Shown: piece by piece, positions 25,322 through 32,852 of the stretch
Numbering within the stretch: position 1 is the first letter of the stretch
Layout of the letters: the number at the start of each line of letters is the position of its first letter
Assembly (NCBI RefSeq): GCF_025352645.1
Contig: NZ_JANXSO010000114.1
Location: forward strand, 1 to 46,159
Reading direction: 5' to 3'
Origin: Iodobacter sp.
GTDB taxonomy: Bacteria; Pseudomonadota; Gammaproteobacteria; Burkholderiales; Chitinibacteraceae
DNA: 46,159 nucleotides
Notes under the pieces: generated by a model
Told to the model about the DNA's origin: nothing
Database searches by the model: none
The model's input: the letters and a program-made list of their open reading frames with translations, nothing else
Made by a program: the position numbers and the translations under genes

Positions 25322-26416
25322 TTAATGCTGCACAACCGCCTTAATATGCGCCGTTACAAAGAACGGTAACTGATCACTATCCATATTAGGCTGTACGTTT
25401 TCGATAATACGAATATCGCTCACCATACATTCACGGAATAACTCAACCGCGTATTGGTGGATTTTTTCTACGTGATCCCAAGCCGATAGCGGCCAAACAA
25501 AACCTTCCCAGCGCTCAGCGTCTTCAATCGTTGAAAATGTGATGCGGATTTCGGCGTTTTCGTGCGCAGCAATACAGATAACCGGCGTGCGGCCTTTGCT
25601 GCGGATGCTGCGCAATGCATTGCTGGCCATGAGCTGTAACCGGGTTTCTAGCTGGGTTTCACGGCCTGCTTCGCCCGCAGTGAGCCACGGCATTGGGGTG
25701 CGTGGAATCGGGAATAAAGTTACACCATTGGTGTTAAGCTGCTCACCAATCAGATTGGCTAATTGCATACCCCAAGCGCCTAAGTTGCCACCGAGTTTAA
25801 TCGCCGGTGCTGCGTCTTTGTTCTGCATTGCCACGCCAACTAGATAGCGTAAGAATACCGCCTCGTCTTTAAGTGGCATTGGGGAGGTGTTTACATCCAG
25901 CGGCAAGCCACCCGAGGCGTATTGCAATTGATCACGCCATTGGCTGAGTTGCGATGGATTAACGCTTGCCAGTGTTTCGGCGTGTACCAGCTTGGCCGAT
26001 AGCCAGACATCGGCGTCTGGGCTGATGACTTCGTGTTGTTTTAATAGTGCAAGTACGGCATCAACATCGGATAATTGGCCTGCTAGCTCGGTTGTGCCTT
26101 TGAAACCCGCCACCAAAATCACTGGGATCGCAAAAGGGATCGCATAGTGTTCGGCATTTTTTGGCGCGTTTTCAACGGCTGCGCGTAAGAGGCTCCACAG
26201 CTCCAGATAAGCGTCTAAAGACGGCGCTTGGGTCATGGCTGCATTTAACGCCGCATGATCTTGAATGGCGAGGGTATCGGCCAGTAGAGCGGTGAGTTCT
26301 TCACGTTTTTGCTGAACAAGCGCGCTGGACGATTCTGTCAGCAGCGACATCAGTAGGCGAATAATTGGGTTTTGTGCGTTAACTCTAGCGTAGAGGCGAG
26401 GATCTGGTAGGTACAT
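25322..26416 (-). CDS. Uncharacterised cytosolic protein
   Basis: 364 residues with no signal peptide or membrane helix. I do not recognise the family. The start (MYLPDPRLYARVNAQNPIIR) is followed by helical, Leu/Ala-rich segments, then IPFAIPVILVAGFKGTTELA, a segment with Gly-rich KLGGNLGAWGMQLANLIGE, the loop LFPIPRTPMPWLTAGEAGRE and a C-terminal part rich in beta strands (CIAAHENAEIRITFSTIEDA). Codon use resembles the neighbours and AGG lies ~10 nt before the ATG, so it is a real gene. It is single, with a repeat-bearing gap upstream. No function is assigned. Confidence 0.75.
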   Translation of the reverse strand: MYLPDPRLYARVNAQNPIIRLLMSLLTESSSALVQQKREELTALLADTLAIQDHAALNAAMTQAPSLDAYLELWSLLRAAVENAPKNAEHYAIPFAIPVILVAGFKGTTELAGQLSDVDAVLALLKQHEVISPDADVWLSAKLVHAETLASVNPSQLSQWRDQLQYASGGLPLDVNTSPMPLKDEAVFLRYLVGVAMQNKDAAPAIKLGGNLGAWGMQLANLIGEQLNTNGVTLFPIPRTPMPWLTAGEAGRETQLETRLQLMASNALRSIRSKGRTPVICIAAHENAEIRITFSTIEDAERWEGFVWPLSAWDHVEKIHQYAVELFRECMVSDIRIIENVQPNMDSDQLPFFVTAHIKAVVQH

Positions 26417-26546
26417 GGCTGGCCTGTACGGAAGGTGACAAAAAAGTGATTATACCGGCAGTGGCGGTGTTTGAATGATTTGCCTTGTTGCCTGTTGAAA
26501 TAAGGGTTTATTTCACCCAGATTATGGAGGATTAGGGCATAAGTGC

Positions 26547-26719
26547 ACCTGATTAGCGGCTTAGCTCAGCTGATTGAATCGTCATTCCACGGATGGCGGG
26601 AATCCAGTCCTGCGGCACTCCAAATCTCTGGATCCCCGATAAAAACACTCGGGGATGACTATTTTGATGCATTTAAAATTTGAAATAACTTTTTGCTGAG
26701 CTATCCCGCTAATCAGGTA
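26547..26719. repeat. ~173-bp element with 23-bp terminal inverted repeats and an internal dRS3-like repeat
   Basis: The left end cctgattagcggcttagctc (from 26548) is repeated inverted at 26695-26717 with two mismatches in 23 positions. Inside, 26580-26659 holds two copies of a GTCATTCC/GGGAATCCAG-type repeat facing each other (gtcattccac...ggcgggaatccag and ctggatccccg...cggggatgac), which resembles the Neisseria dRS3 core ATTCC-N8-GGAAT. No transposase. Likely a MITE-like element carrying or targeted by another repeat. Confidence 0.7.
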
Positions 26720-26759
26720 AGTGCATGGGTATTTGTGGTTGGTCGTATCTGGTAAGGGC

Positions 26760-27644
26760 TTATGCATCGATTGCGCCTTGAATCAGTGCAGTTTTTAACC
26801 ACTGGCCGGCTAGGCCCAGCTGATGCCCTGGGTGCCAAACTAGCTGAATACCCAGCTGTAACTGGCTTTCGCTAAACTGGATGGGAAGCTGAATAATATC
26901 TTGCTCCAGCGCAACATCGGCAAAGTGTTTGGGTAAGCAAGCCCAGCCCAAGCCCCGACGCACCAGTTCGAGCACGGCCCAATCGCCTTCTACCCACCAA
27001 ACCGAGGGTGAGTAGCGAAAGCGCTCTTTTTCGGCTCCGCTGTGCCGGCCCGTGACCATTAGTTGCCGGTGGCTTTGCAGCATGGTGAGGCTCACGCTGC
27101 TGGCTGCAGCAAGCGGATGTTGCCTGGATACGACAAATTGCACCTCGCATTGTTTGAGCCAATGAAAGGCCAATTCTTTGGGTTGCTCAGCAGCTTCATA
27201 GCTGATGCCTAAGTCAACTCGCCCTGATTGCAGTAGCTTGTATAAATCATCCATGATGGGGAATAACAATTCCACCTCTAGCTGCGGAAATTTCGTGGCT
27301 AATTGCTCCAGTAAATCCCCTAGCCAGGGCATCTGTGCTGAATCATCTACGGCCAAGCGTAGTTTGGCTTCTTGCCCCGCATTTAGGCTATGAGCAATGC
27401 CGCTGAGCTGCTCGCAGCGCTGCAAAATAGCGATGGCCTCGGGCAATAAGCGCTTACCTTCAGTGCTAAGTTGGGGGTAGCGCCCTGCACGGTGAAATAA
27501 GCTCACCCCCAGATCAATCTCTAAATTGGCGATGGCAGTGCTAATCAAAGACTGAGCTTTGCCCATGCGCCGAGCCGCAGCGGAGAAAGAACCGCACTCA
27601 GCAGCGGCTTTAAAGGCACTTAACTGATCTAATGAATATTTCAT
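26760..27644 (-). CDS. LysR-family transcriptional regulator
   Basis: 294 residues. The N-terminal winged helix-turn-helix is typical (LDQLSAFKAAAECGSFSAAA; AQSLISTAIANLEIDLGVSL; FHRAGRYPQLSTEGKRLLPEA). Residues ~90-290 form the periplasmic-binding-protein-like effector domain. It is divergent from the PACE efflux gene with an 89-bp shared region, the classic LysR layout, so it probably controls that gene in response to a toxic cationic compound; this is inference. A T-N11-A-like stretch, atcatagaagctgggtat, lies in the shared region and could be the operator. Confidence 0.93.
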   Translation of the reverse strand: MKYSLDQLSAFKAAAECGSFSAAARRMGKAQSLISTAIANLEIDLGVSLFHRAGRYPQLSTEGKRLLPEAIAILQRCEQLSGIAHSLNAGQEAKLRLAVDDSAQMPWLGDLLEQLATKFPQLEVELLFPIMDDLYKLLQSGRVDLGISYEAAEQPKELAFHWLKQCEVQFVVSRQHPLAAASSVSLTMLQSHRQLMVTGRHSGAEKERFRYSPSVWWVEGDWAVLELVRRGLGWACLPKHFADVALEQDIIQLPIQFSESQLQLGIQLVWHPGHQLGLAGQWLKTALIQGAIDA

Positions 27645-27733
27645 CTATCTGCTTTTAAGATGGTTACCAACTAACAACTATCATAGAAGCTGGGTATGCT
27701 AATGGCCATTGTGAATAAGACGAGCACCTTAAA

Positions 27734-28165
27734 ATGCAGATGAGAAATCGGGCTGATCGTATCCGGCATGTGATTGGTTTTGAAGTGATTGGTTTGCTGC
27801 TATTTATCCCTCTTGCTAAGTTAGCTTTCGGTTTCTCCGTGGGGGAGCTTGGGGTGCTGGCGGTGGGAATCTCGATCATTGCTACCGCATGGAATTATGT
27901 TTACAACTTGGGTTTTGATCATTTATTGGCGCGCTGGAAAAAACGCGTGAATAAAACCCCTATAGAGCGAGTGATACACGCTATTGGCTTTGAAGGCGGG
28001 CTGCTGATGGTGAGCTTGCCCCTGGTGGCGTGGTGGCTGAAGGTGGGGCTTTGGGACGCTTTTATTATGGATCTTGGCTTTGCCGCTTTTTACTTGGTTT
28101 ATGCCTTCATCTATAACTGGGTTTACGATAAAGTTTTCCCTTTACCAGCATGGCAAGCGGCATAA
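27734..28165 (+). CDS. PACE-family (AceI-like) multidrug efflux protein
   Basis: 143 residues with four membrane helices arranged as two bacterial-transmembrane-pair domains. Each begins with the family signature, R-I-R-H-x-I-G-F-E in the first (DRIRHVIGFEVIGLLLFIPL) and ERVIHAIGFEGGLLMVSLPL in the second. The conserved Glu of helix 1 corresponds to the proton-coupling Glu of Acinetobacter AceI. WNYVYNLGFDHLL and YNWVYDKVFPLP are the matching second-helix ends. Family members export chlorhexidine, acriflavine and short diamines. A second possible ATG lies at 27740. Divergently paired with a LysR regulator. Confidence 0.93.
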   Translation: MQMRNRADRIRHVIGFEVIGLLLFIPLAKLAFGFSVGELGVLAVGISIIATAWNYVYNLGFDHLLARWKKRVNKTPIERVIHAIGFEGGLLMVSLPLVAWWLKVGLWDAFIMDLGFAAFYLVYAFIYNWVYDKVFPLPAWQAA

Positions 28166-28179
28166 ATTGGCACTGTTTC

Positions 28180-28308
28180 ACCTGATTATGTCTCTTTCTC
28201 AAGCAAAACCATGTATTACTATATAGGGCAATATGCTGTAGGGGCGCTGCTTGCTGCGCCCCTACGAGTTAGCTACGACAAAAAATGAGCAAGAGACATC
28301 ATCAGGTT
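28180..28308. repeat. ~129-bp inverted-repeat element with GC palindrome at its centre
   Basis: The left end cctgattatgtctctttctc (from 28181) is matched by an inverted right end tgagcaagagacatcatcagg (28286-28306) with few mismatches. At the centre is gtaggggcgc...gcgcccctac (28238-28265), the same GC palindrome family as at 20154 and 28863. It fills the PACE-wbuC gap. Its outer sequence cacctgatta is shared with the left end of the element near 26547. Confidence 0.7.
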
Positions 28309-28332
28309 GTCTAATGCAGCTTTAAGGAATCT

Positions 28333-28809
28333 ATGATTAGTTTAATTAATAAAGAAACGCTGGCTGAGCTATCCCTGGCGGCGAAAGCCAGCCCGCGTTT
28401 GCGCAAAAATTTTAATTTTCACGCCAGCAATGAATCCAGCTGTCATCGCTTATTGAATGCTTTAGAGCCTGGCACTTATGTGCAACCGCATTGCCATTTA
28501 GATAGCGAAAAGGACGAAACCATGATCGCTTTGATTGGTCGATTTGGTATTCTTATTTTTGACGCTCAGGGTGAAATCACCCAGCAGGTGGTTTTGAGCG
28601 CTAATGAGGGCAATATGGGGATTAATATTCCTGCCGGCGCGTTTCACAGTATGGTGGCGCTGGAAAGTGGCTCGGTGTTTTTTGAAAGCAAGGCGGGGCC
28701 ATATGTGGCTCTGGCTGCAGCTGAAAAAGCCAGCTGGGCCCCAGCCGAGGGCGATGCGGGCTGTGCTGCGTATTTAGCTAAGATGGTGGCGGTTTTTAGC
28801 GCGGTATAA
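28333..28809 (+). CDS. WbuC-type cupin-fold metalloprotein
   Basis: 158 residues. The start (MISLINKETLAELSLAAKAS) and RLRKNFNFHASNESSCHRLL are characteristic of the WbuC family. The cupin core has PHCHLDSEKDETMIALIGRF (metal-binding His and Glu residues) and MGINIPAGAFHSMVAL. In other bacteria WbuC genes often lie in O-antigen clusters and the biochemical role is not settled. Here it stands alone between two palindromic repeats, about 16 kb from the glycosylation cluster. Cytosolic. Confidence 0.9.
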   Translation: MISLINKETLAELSLAAKASPRLRKNFNFHASNESSCHRLLNALEPGTYVQPHCHLDSEKDETMIALIGRFGILIFDAQGEITQQVVLSANEGNMGINIPAGAFHSMVALESGSVFFESKAGPYVALAAAEKASWAPAEGDAGCAAYLAKMVAVFSAV

Positions 28810-28862
28810 GGTTGTTTTTGCTAGCAAAGTCACTCAAGATATAGGTTAGATCGCTTTAAAAT

Positions 28863-28894
28863 AAATAGGGGCGCTGCTTGCAGCGCCCCTATTT
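28863..28894. terminator. Bidirectional terminator-like GC palindrome
   Basis: The arms aaataggggcgctgc (28863-28877) and gcagcgcccctattt (28880-28894) are perfect complements. A/T-rich runs lie outside both arms, so it could stop transcripts from the convergent wbuC-like and envelope-protein genes. The core equals the dispersed palindrome at 20154. Confidence 0.7.
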
Positions 28895-28896
28895 TA

Positions 28897-30366
28897 TTAA
28901 CGCCTTGCTAAGCCAAACCGGTAGCCCAGCGATAAATCTAACACGGGGCTGTTTAGCTCACCCTTGAGTGATTTGACTAGCCCTGCGCCCGCTTTGATTT
29001 GCCAGCTTTTAGCAATAGGGTAGCTGGCGTAAGCCATAGGCTGCATGATGCCTCCGCCGTCTGAATCGACGCCACCTCCACCGGCTGCGCCGATCAGCAT
29101 TTCTGCGCTAAGGCGTAATTTGCCGAGTACTTCTGGGCTTTCCCAGCCTGCGCCAATCAGGCCAACTGAATAACCGCCCGCTCCGCCACCCAAGGCGCTA
29201 TGCGCTTGGCCGGTGAGATAGAAGCCATCATCAATATGGCGATTGAGCTTAAAACCAATGTTTTGCATGCTACGTTTGCTGCCATCGCGGCGTGCGGCGC
29301 TGGTGTATTGCTGCACGCTGGCGTCCCATTCCCAGCCTTCGATTCGGCTAAGAATATCGGTGCTGGCGTGGGGGTGATCCAGCGCCATGCCAAGCTGTAA
29401 GCTGGCGTAGCGGGCATTGAAACTGCCATCAAATGCTTTAGATACGCCGGTTTCTAAGGTTAAATCTAAATCACGGTTAAGCTGATATGTGCCAAAAATG
29501 GCTGCTTTGCCTAAGCCCCCGCCGCCGGTATCAACGGCGCCGCCGCCGCCCATCCCTAGCGAAACACGGCTGCCTGCGCGCAAAGATGGGTTAAATGCGT
29601 ACTCCCAACCCAAGGTTGCCAATACTTCGGCGTAGCCATCGGATTCGCCTTTTACGGCTCCAGCGGCTTCCACACCCCATAGCCAGCCATTGGCTAAAGA
29701 TTGCGTCATCAAAAAGCCAGCGTAGGAGGTGCTATCGGGTGCTGGCGCGCTCATGGTGGTTTTTACATCGCCTTGTGGTTTAGATTGCGCCGCCACAATG
29801 GCAATGCGATCAAAGCCCACGCCACTGCGCGTGTTGCTGCTTAAGTATTGGCCGATGCGGCTGGCGTCAGAATAGTTGAATGTATCGTCAAAGGACAGCA
29901 TCAGTCCGAGCTGGCGGCTGTTGAAATGGCCGCTGGGAAAGCGCACTTCAGAGGCTGATACTCCCGCTCTAACTCCGCCAAAATCCCAAAGTAAATCAAT
30001 ATGTGGGCGTAACATCAGCCCACCGCCCACGCCCGCTGCACCGCCACCGCCACCGCCCAGATAAAAGCCACTATCTACGCTCAGGCGATTATTAATCGGT
30101 AAGCGATAGGTGATTTCAGCGCCGCCAGTAAAAAAGCCACCGCGCTCGCCCGTGATTGCGCCATAGGCCGCCGGGCCAAGGTAGAGGCCGGGCAGGGTTT
30201 CAATTAAATAACTACCTCCAATCATGCCCATATTTTCATTATTGGGCAGGGTGATGGTTTCAAAACCTAGCTTAAATGCCGCAGGTTTTTGATTTAAAGT
30301 GTCACCTGGCTCGGCATAAGCTTGGCTGGCGATCAGCAGGGCAATGGGGAGGAGTTGTCTGAGCAT
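28897..30366 (-). CDS. Exported Gly-rich envelope protein of three related modules
   Basis: 489 residues with a signal peptide (MLRQLLPIALLIASQAYA). I do not recognise the family. After the signal, three ~112-residue stretches align with one another: ~48-160, ~215-328 and ~370-485. Each ends with a Gly-rich loop (LGGGGGGAAGVGGG, LGMGGGGAVDTGGG, IGAAGGGGVDSDGG), then a Y/W-containing strand, then G(S/H/E)(F/L)N(A/S) and alternating hydrophobic residues (LQLGLMLSF, LQLGMAL, LDLSLGYRF). The alternation suggests beta strands, possibly an outer-membrane barrel, but the last residue is not aromatic. It lies 134 nt downstream of metG, from which a terminator separates it. Confidence 0.7.
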   Translation of the reverse strand: MLRQLLPIALLIASQAYAEPGDTLNQKPAAFKLGFETITLPNNENMGMIGGSYLIETLPGLYLGPAAYGAITGERGGFFTGGAEITYRLPINNRLSVDSGFYLGGGGGGAAGVGGGLMLRPHIDLLWDFGGVRAGVSASEVRFPSGHFNSRQLGLMLSFDDTFNYSDASRIGQYLSSNTRSGVGFDRIAIVAAQSKPQGDVKTTMSAPAPDSTSYAGFLMTQSLANGWLWGVEAAGAVKGESDGYAEVLATLGWEYAFNPSLRAGSRVSLGMGGGGAVDTGGGGLGKAAIFGTYQLNRDLDLTLETGVSKAFDGSFNARYASLQLGMALDHPHASTDILSRIEGWEWDASVQQYTSAARRDGSKRSMQNIGFKLNRHIDDGFYLTGQAHSALGGGAGGYSVGLIGAGWESPEVLGKLRLSAEMLIGAAGGGGVDSDGGGIMQPMAYASYPIAKSWQIKAGAGLVKSLKGELNSPVLDLSLGYRFGLARR

Positions 30367-30383
30367 AGGTTTCTTGTGTAAAG

Positions 30384-30407
30384 AGAAAAAACCGCCACGA
30401 ATGGCGG
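30384..30407 (-). terminator. Rho-independent terminator after metG
   Basis: On the minus strand the stem aaccgcca/tggcggtt with a 4-nt loop (ttcg in transcript sense) is followed by U6. It lies between the metG stop and the envelope-protein start. Confidence 0.88.
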
Positions 30408-30421
30408 TTGATTTAAGGGCG

Positions 30422-30485
30422 TCTCAAGATATCCATCTTCGCGATAAAACGCGCCTTGTTTTATTGAGTCGATTGGTTTTTGATG
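30422..30485. repeat. Short relative of the 130-bp dispersed repeat
   Basis: tctcaagatatccatcttcg, then acgcgccttgttttatt and ggtttttgat match the beginning and end of the 19999-20129 repeat, with the middle missing. Found in the metG trailer. An internally deleted copy is the simplest explanation. Confidence 0.55.
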
Positions 30486-30500
30486 CACCCTTAAGCAAGG

Positions 30501-32573
30501 TTATTTCACCCGCATGCCAGGTTTTGCGCCGGTATCTGGGCTTAAAATATACAAGCCGCCATCGCCACCAGCGGCCAGTACCATGCCTTCGGATACACCA
30601 AATTTCATTTTACGTGGTGCAAGGTTGGCCACCATCACCGTCATGCGGCCTTGTAAGTCTTCTGGCTTATACGCGGCCTTAATGCCTGCAAAGACATGAC
30701 GGCTTTCATTGCCGATGTCTAGCGTTAAAGAAACCAGCTTATCTGCGCCTTCTACGGCCTTGGCCTCGGTAATCATCGCCACGCGTAGATCGATTTTCAT
30801 AAAGTCATCAATGCTGATGGTTTCCGCAATCGGCGGGATCTCGTAGTCTGGTTGAGCGGCTGTTGGTGTGGCTTCTAGGTTTTGCTTGTTTTCTTCTACC
30901 ATGGCTTCGATATTTTTAGCATCAATACGGGTCATTAGGTGTTGGTAAGGCTCGATGGTGTGATCCAGCAGCAATACCTGTGCATCGGCCCAAGTCAATG
31001 GCGCGATATTTAGAAAGGCTTCCACATCGGCAGCCAGCTTAGGCAGCACAGGTTTCAGGTAAATAGTCAGAATGCGGAAGGCATTGATCAAAAAGCTGCA
31101 TACCACGTGCAAATGCAGGCTTTGCTCAGGGTCTTTGGCCATTGCCCATGGCTTGACGCTATCTACGTACTGATTGACTTCATCGGTTAAAGCCATGATT
31201 TCACGAATGGCGCGGCCATATTCACGGGCTTCATACAGGGAAGCCAGCCTTTCGCTCGCGCCTTGAAGCTGAGCTTGTAGGGCCACGATATTGTCCATTA
31301 AAGGATAATCGTCGGCAGTGAAAATACCGTCGTGCAAGCGGCCTTCAAAGCGCTTGCTGATAAAGCCCGCAGCACGGCTGGCGATATTAACGTATTTGCC
31401 GATCAGGTCAGAATTAACGCGGGCGCTGAAGTCTTCTAGGTTTAAATCCAGATCGTCCACGCCACTGCCCAGCTTGGCAGCAAAGTAATAGCGCAGCCAC
31501 TCTGGGTTCAGGTGCTTAAGGTAGGATTCGGCGGTAATAAAAGTGCCGCGTGATTTGCTCATTTTTGCGCCGTCTACGGTTAAAAAGCCGTGGGCGTTAA
31601 TGGCGGTTGGCGTACGGTAGCCTGCGTATTCCAGCATGGCGGGCCAAAATAGCGCATGGAAATACAGAATATCTTTGCCAATAAAGTGATACAGCTCAGC
31701 GTCTGAATCTTTATTCCAATAGCTATCAAAATCTAAGCCAAGGCGATCACACAGATTCTTGTGGCTGGCCATATAACCCACTGGCGCATCCAGCCAAACG
31801 TAGAAATATTTGCCCGGCGCATCTGGAATCTCAAAGCCAAAGTAAGGTGCATCGCGGCTGATATCCCAATCTGAAAGACCCGATTCAAACCATTCTTGCA
31901 TCTTGTTAGAGGCTTCATTTTGCAGGCGCGGGCGCTGCTTGCCATCCACCAGCGTGGTTTCTTTGGTCCAAACCTTAAGAAACTCTTCGCAATCGCCCAG
32001 CTTAAAGAAATAGTGTTCGGAGTCTTTTAACTCTGGCGTTGCACCAGAAATGGCCGAGTAGGGTTTTTTTAGCTCGGTAGGGGCGTAAGTTGCACCGCAC
32101 ACCTCACAGTTATCACCATACTGATCTTTGGCCGCGCATTTTGGGCATTCACCTTTTACAAAGCGGTCGGCCAAAAACATGTTTTTTTGCGGGTCAAACA
32201 GCTGGCTAATGGTGCGTTGAGCGATTTTTCCATCTGCTTTTAGCTTATTGTAAATCTCACAAGCCAGTTGCTTGTTTTCTGGGCTGTTGGTGCTGTAGTA
32301 GTTGTCATAGCTCACATGAAAGCCTGCAAAATCACTCATATGCGAGCGTAGTGATTCAGCAATCAGGGCTTCAGGCGTAATTCCCAGTTTTTCTGCGCGC
32401 AGCATAATGGGGGCGCCGTGGGTGTCATCCGCACAAACACTGTGGCACTCATGGCCACGTTGTTTTTGAAAGCGTACCCAGATATCAGTCTGAATATGTT
32501 CGACCATATGGCCAAGGTGAATCGCACCGTTGGCGTAGGGAAGGGCGGAGGTAACGAGAATCTTGCGCGGCAT
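30501..32573 (-). CDS. metG: Methionyl-tRNA synthetase
   Basis: 690 residues charging tRNA-Met. The class I HIGH motif appears as [17 protein letters not shown] near the N-terminus and the KMSKS motif as [13 protein letters not shown]. The zinc-binding knuckle [18 protein letters not shown] has all four cysteines. The C-terminal ~105 residues are the EMAP/Trbp111-like tRNA-binding and dimerisation domain ([20 protein letters not shown] ... [19 protein letters not shown]). Length and domain order match the E. coli-type dimeric enzyme. The start codon begins [16 protein letters not shown], as in relatives. Confidence 0.98.
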   Translation of the reverse strand: MPRKILVTSALPYANGAIHLGHMVEHIQTDIWVRFQKQRGHECHSVCADDTHGAPIMLRAEKLGITPEALIAESLRSHMSDFAGFHVSYDNYYSTNSPENKQLACEIYNKLKADGKIAQRTISQLFDPQKNMFLADRFVKGECPKCAAKDQYGDNCEVCGATYAPTELKKPYSAISGATPELKDSEHYFFKLGDCEEFLKVWTKETTLVDGKQRPRLQNEASNKMQEWFESGLSDWDISRDAPYFGFEIPDAPGKYFYVWLDAPVGYMASHKNLCDRLGLDFDSYWNKDSDAELYHFIGKDILYFHALFWPAMLEYAGYRTPTAINAHGFLTVDGAKMSKSRGTFITAESYLKHLNPEWLRYYFAAKLGSGVDDLDLNLEDFSARVNSDLIGKYVNIASRAAGFISKRFEGRLHDGIFTADDYPLMDNIVALQAQLQGASERLASLYEAREYGRAIREIMALTDEVNQYVDSVKPWAMAKDPEQSLHLHVVCSFLINAFRILTIYLKPVLPKLAADVEAFLNIAPLTWADAQVLLLDHTIEPYQHLMTRIDAKNIEAMVEENKQNLEATPTAAQPDYEIPPIAETISIDDFMKIDLRVAMITEAKAVEGADKLVSLTLDIGNESRHVFAGIKAAYKPEDLQGRMTVMVANLAPRKMKFGVSEGMVLAAGGDGGLYILSPDTGAKPGMRVK

Positions 32574-32852
32574 CGTGGCTAAACCGGAATATTAAAGAGA
32601 ATAAGGAATTATCCCCAATATTGCATCTTACTGCGAGGTGAATAGATAGATATTTGTGGGATTGCTGGTAAATAGCCACTTGTAGGCGTAGATCTGCTGT
32701 TTTACTTCGCTTGGTAAAAGAATAAAAAACGTTTTTAGTGCCTTTTATTACGCAAATAGCAATGTCTTTGTCATTTGCTTGGTGTTTGGCTGGCAACACG
32801 TCATACGGCTCACTATATTGAGTGGCATGTAGATGCGCAGGCCAAAGTTGCA

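Noticed and set aside
25050-25335. Two short ORFs on opposite strands in the ferredoxin-364-residue-protein gap
   Set aside because: They overlap each other, lack a ribosome binding site and resemble spurious translations of repeat DNA.
26582-26767. A minus-strand ORF across the inverted-repeat element
   Set aside because: It is made almost entirely of the dRS3-like and terminal-repeat sequence.
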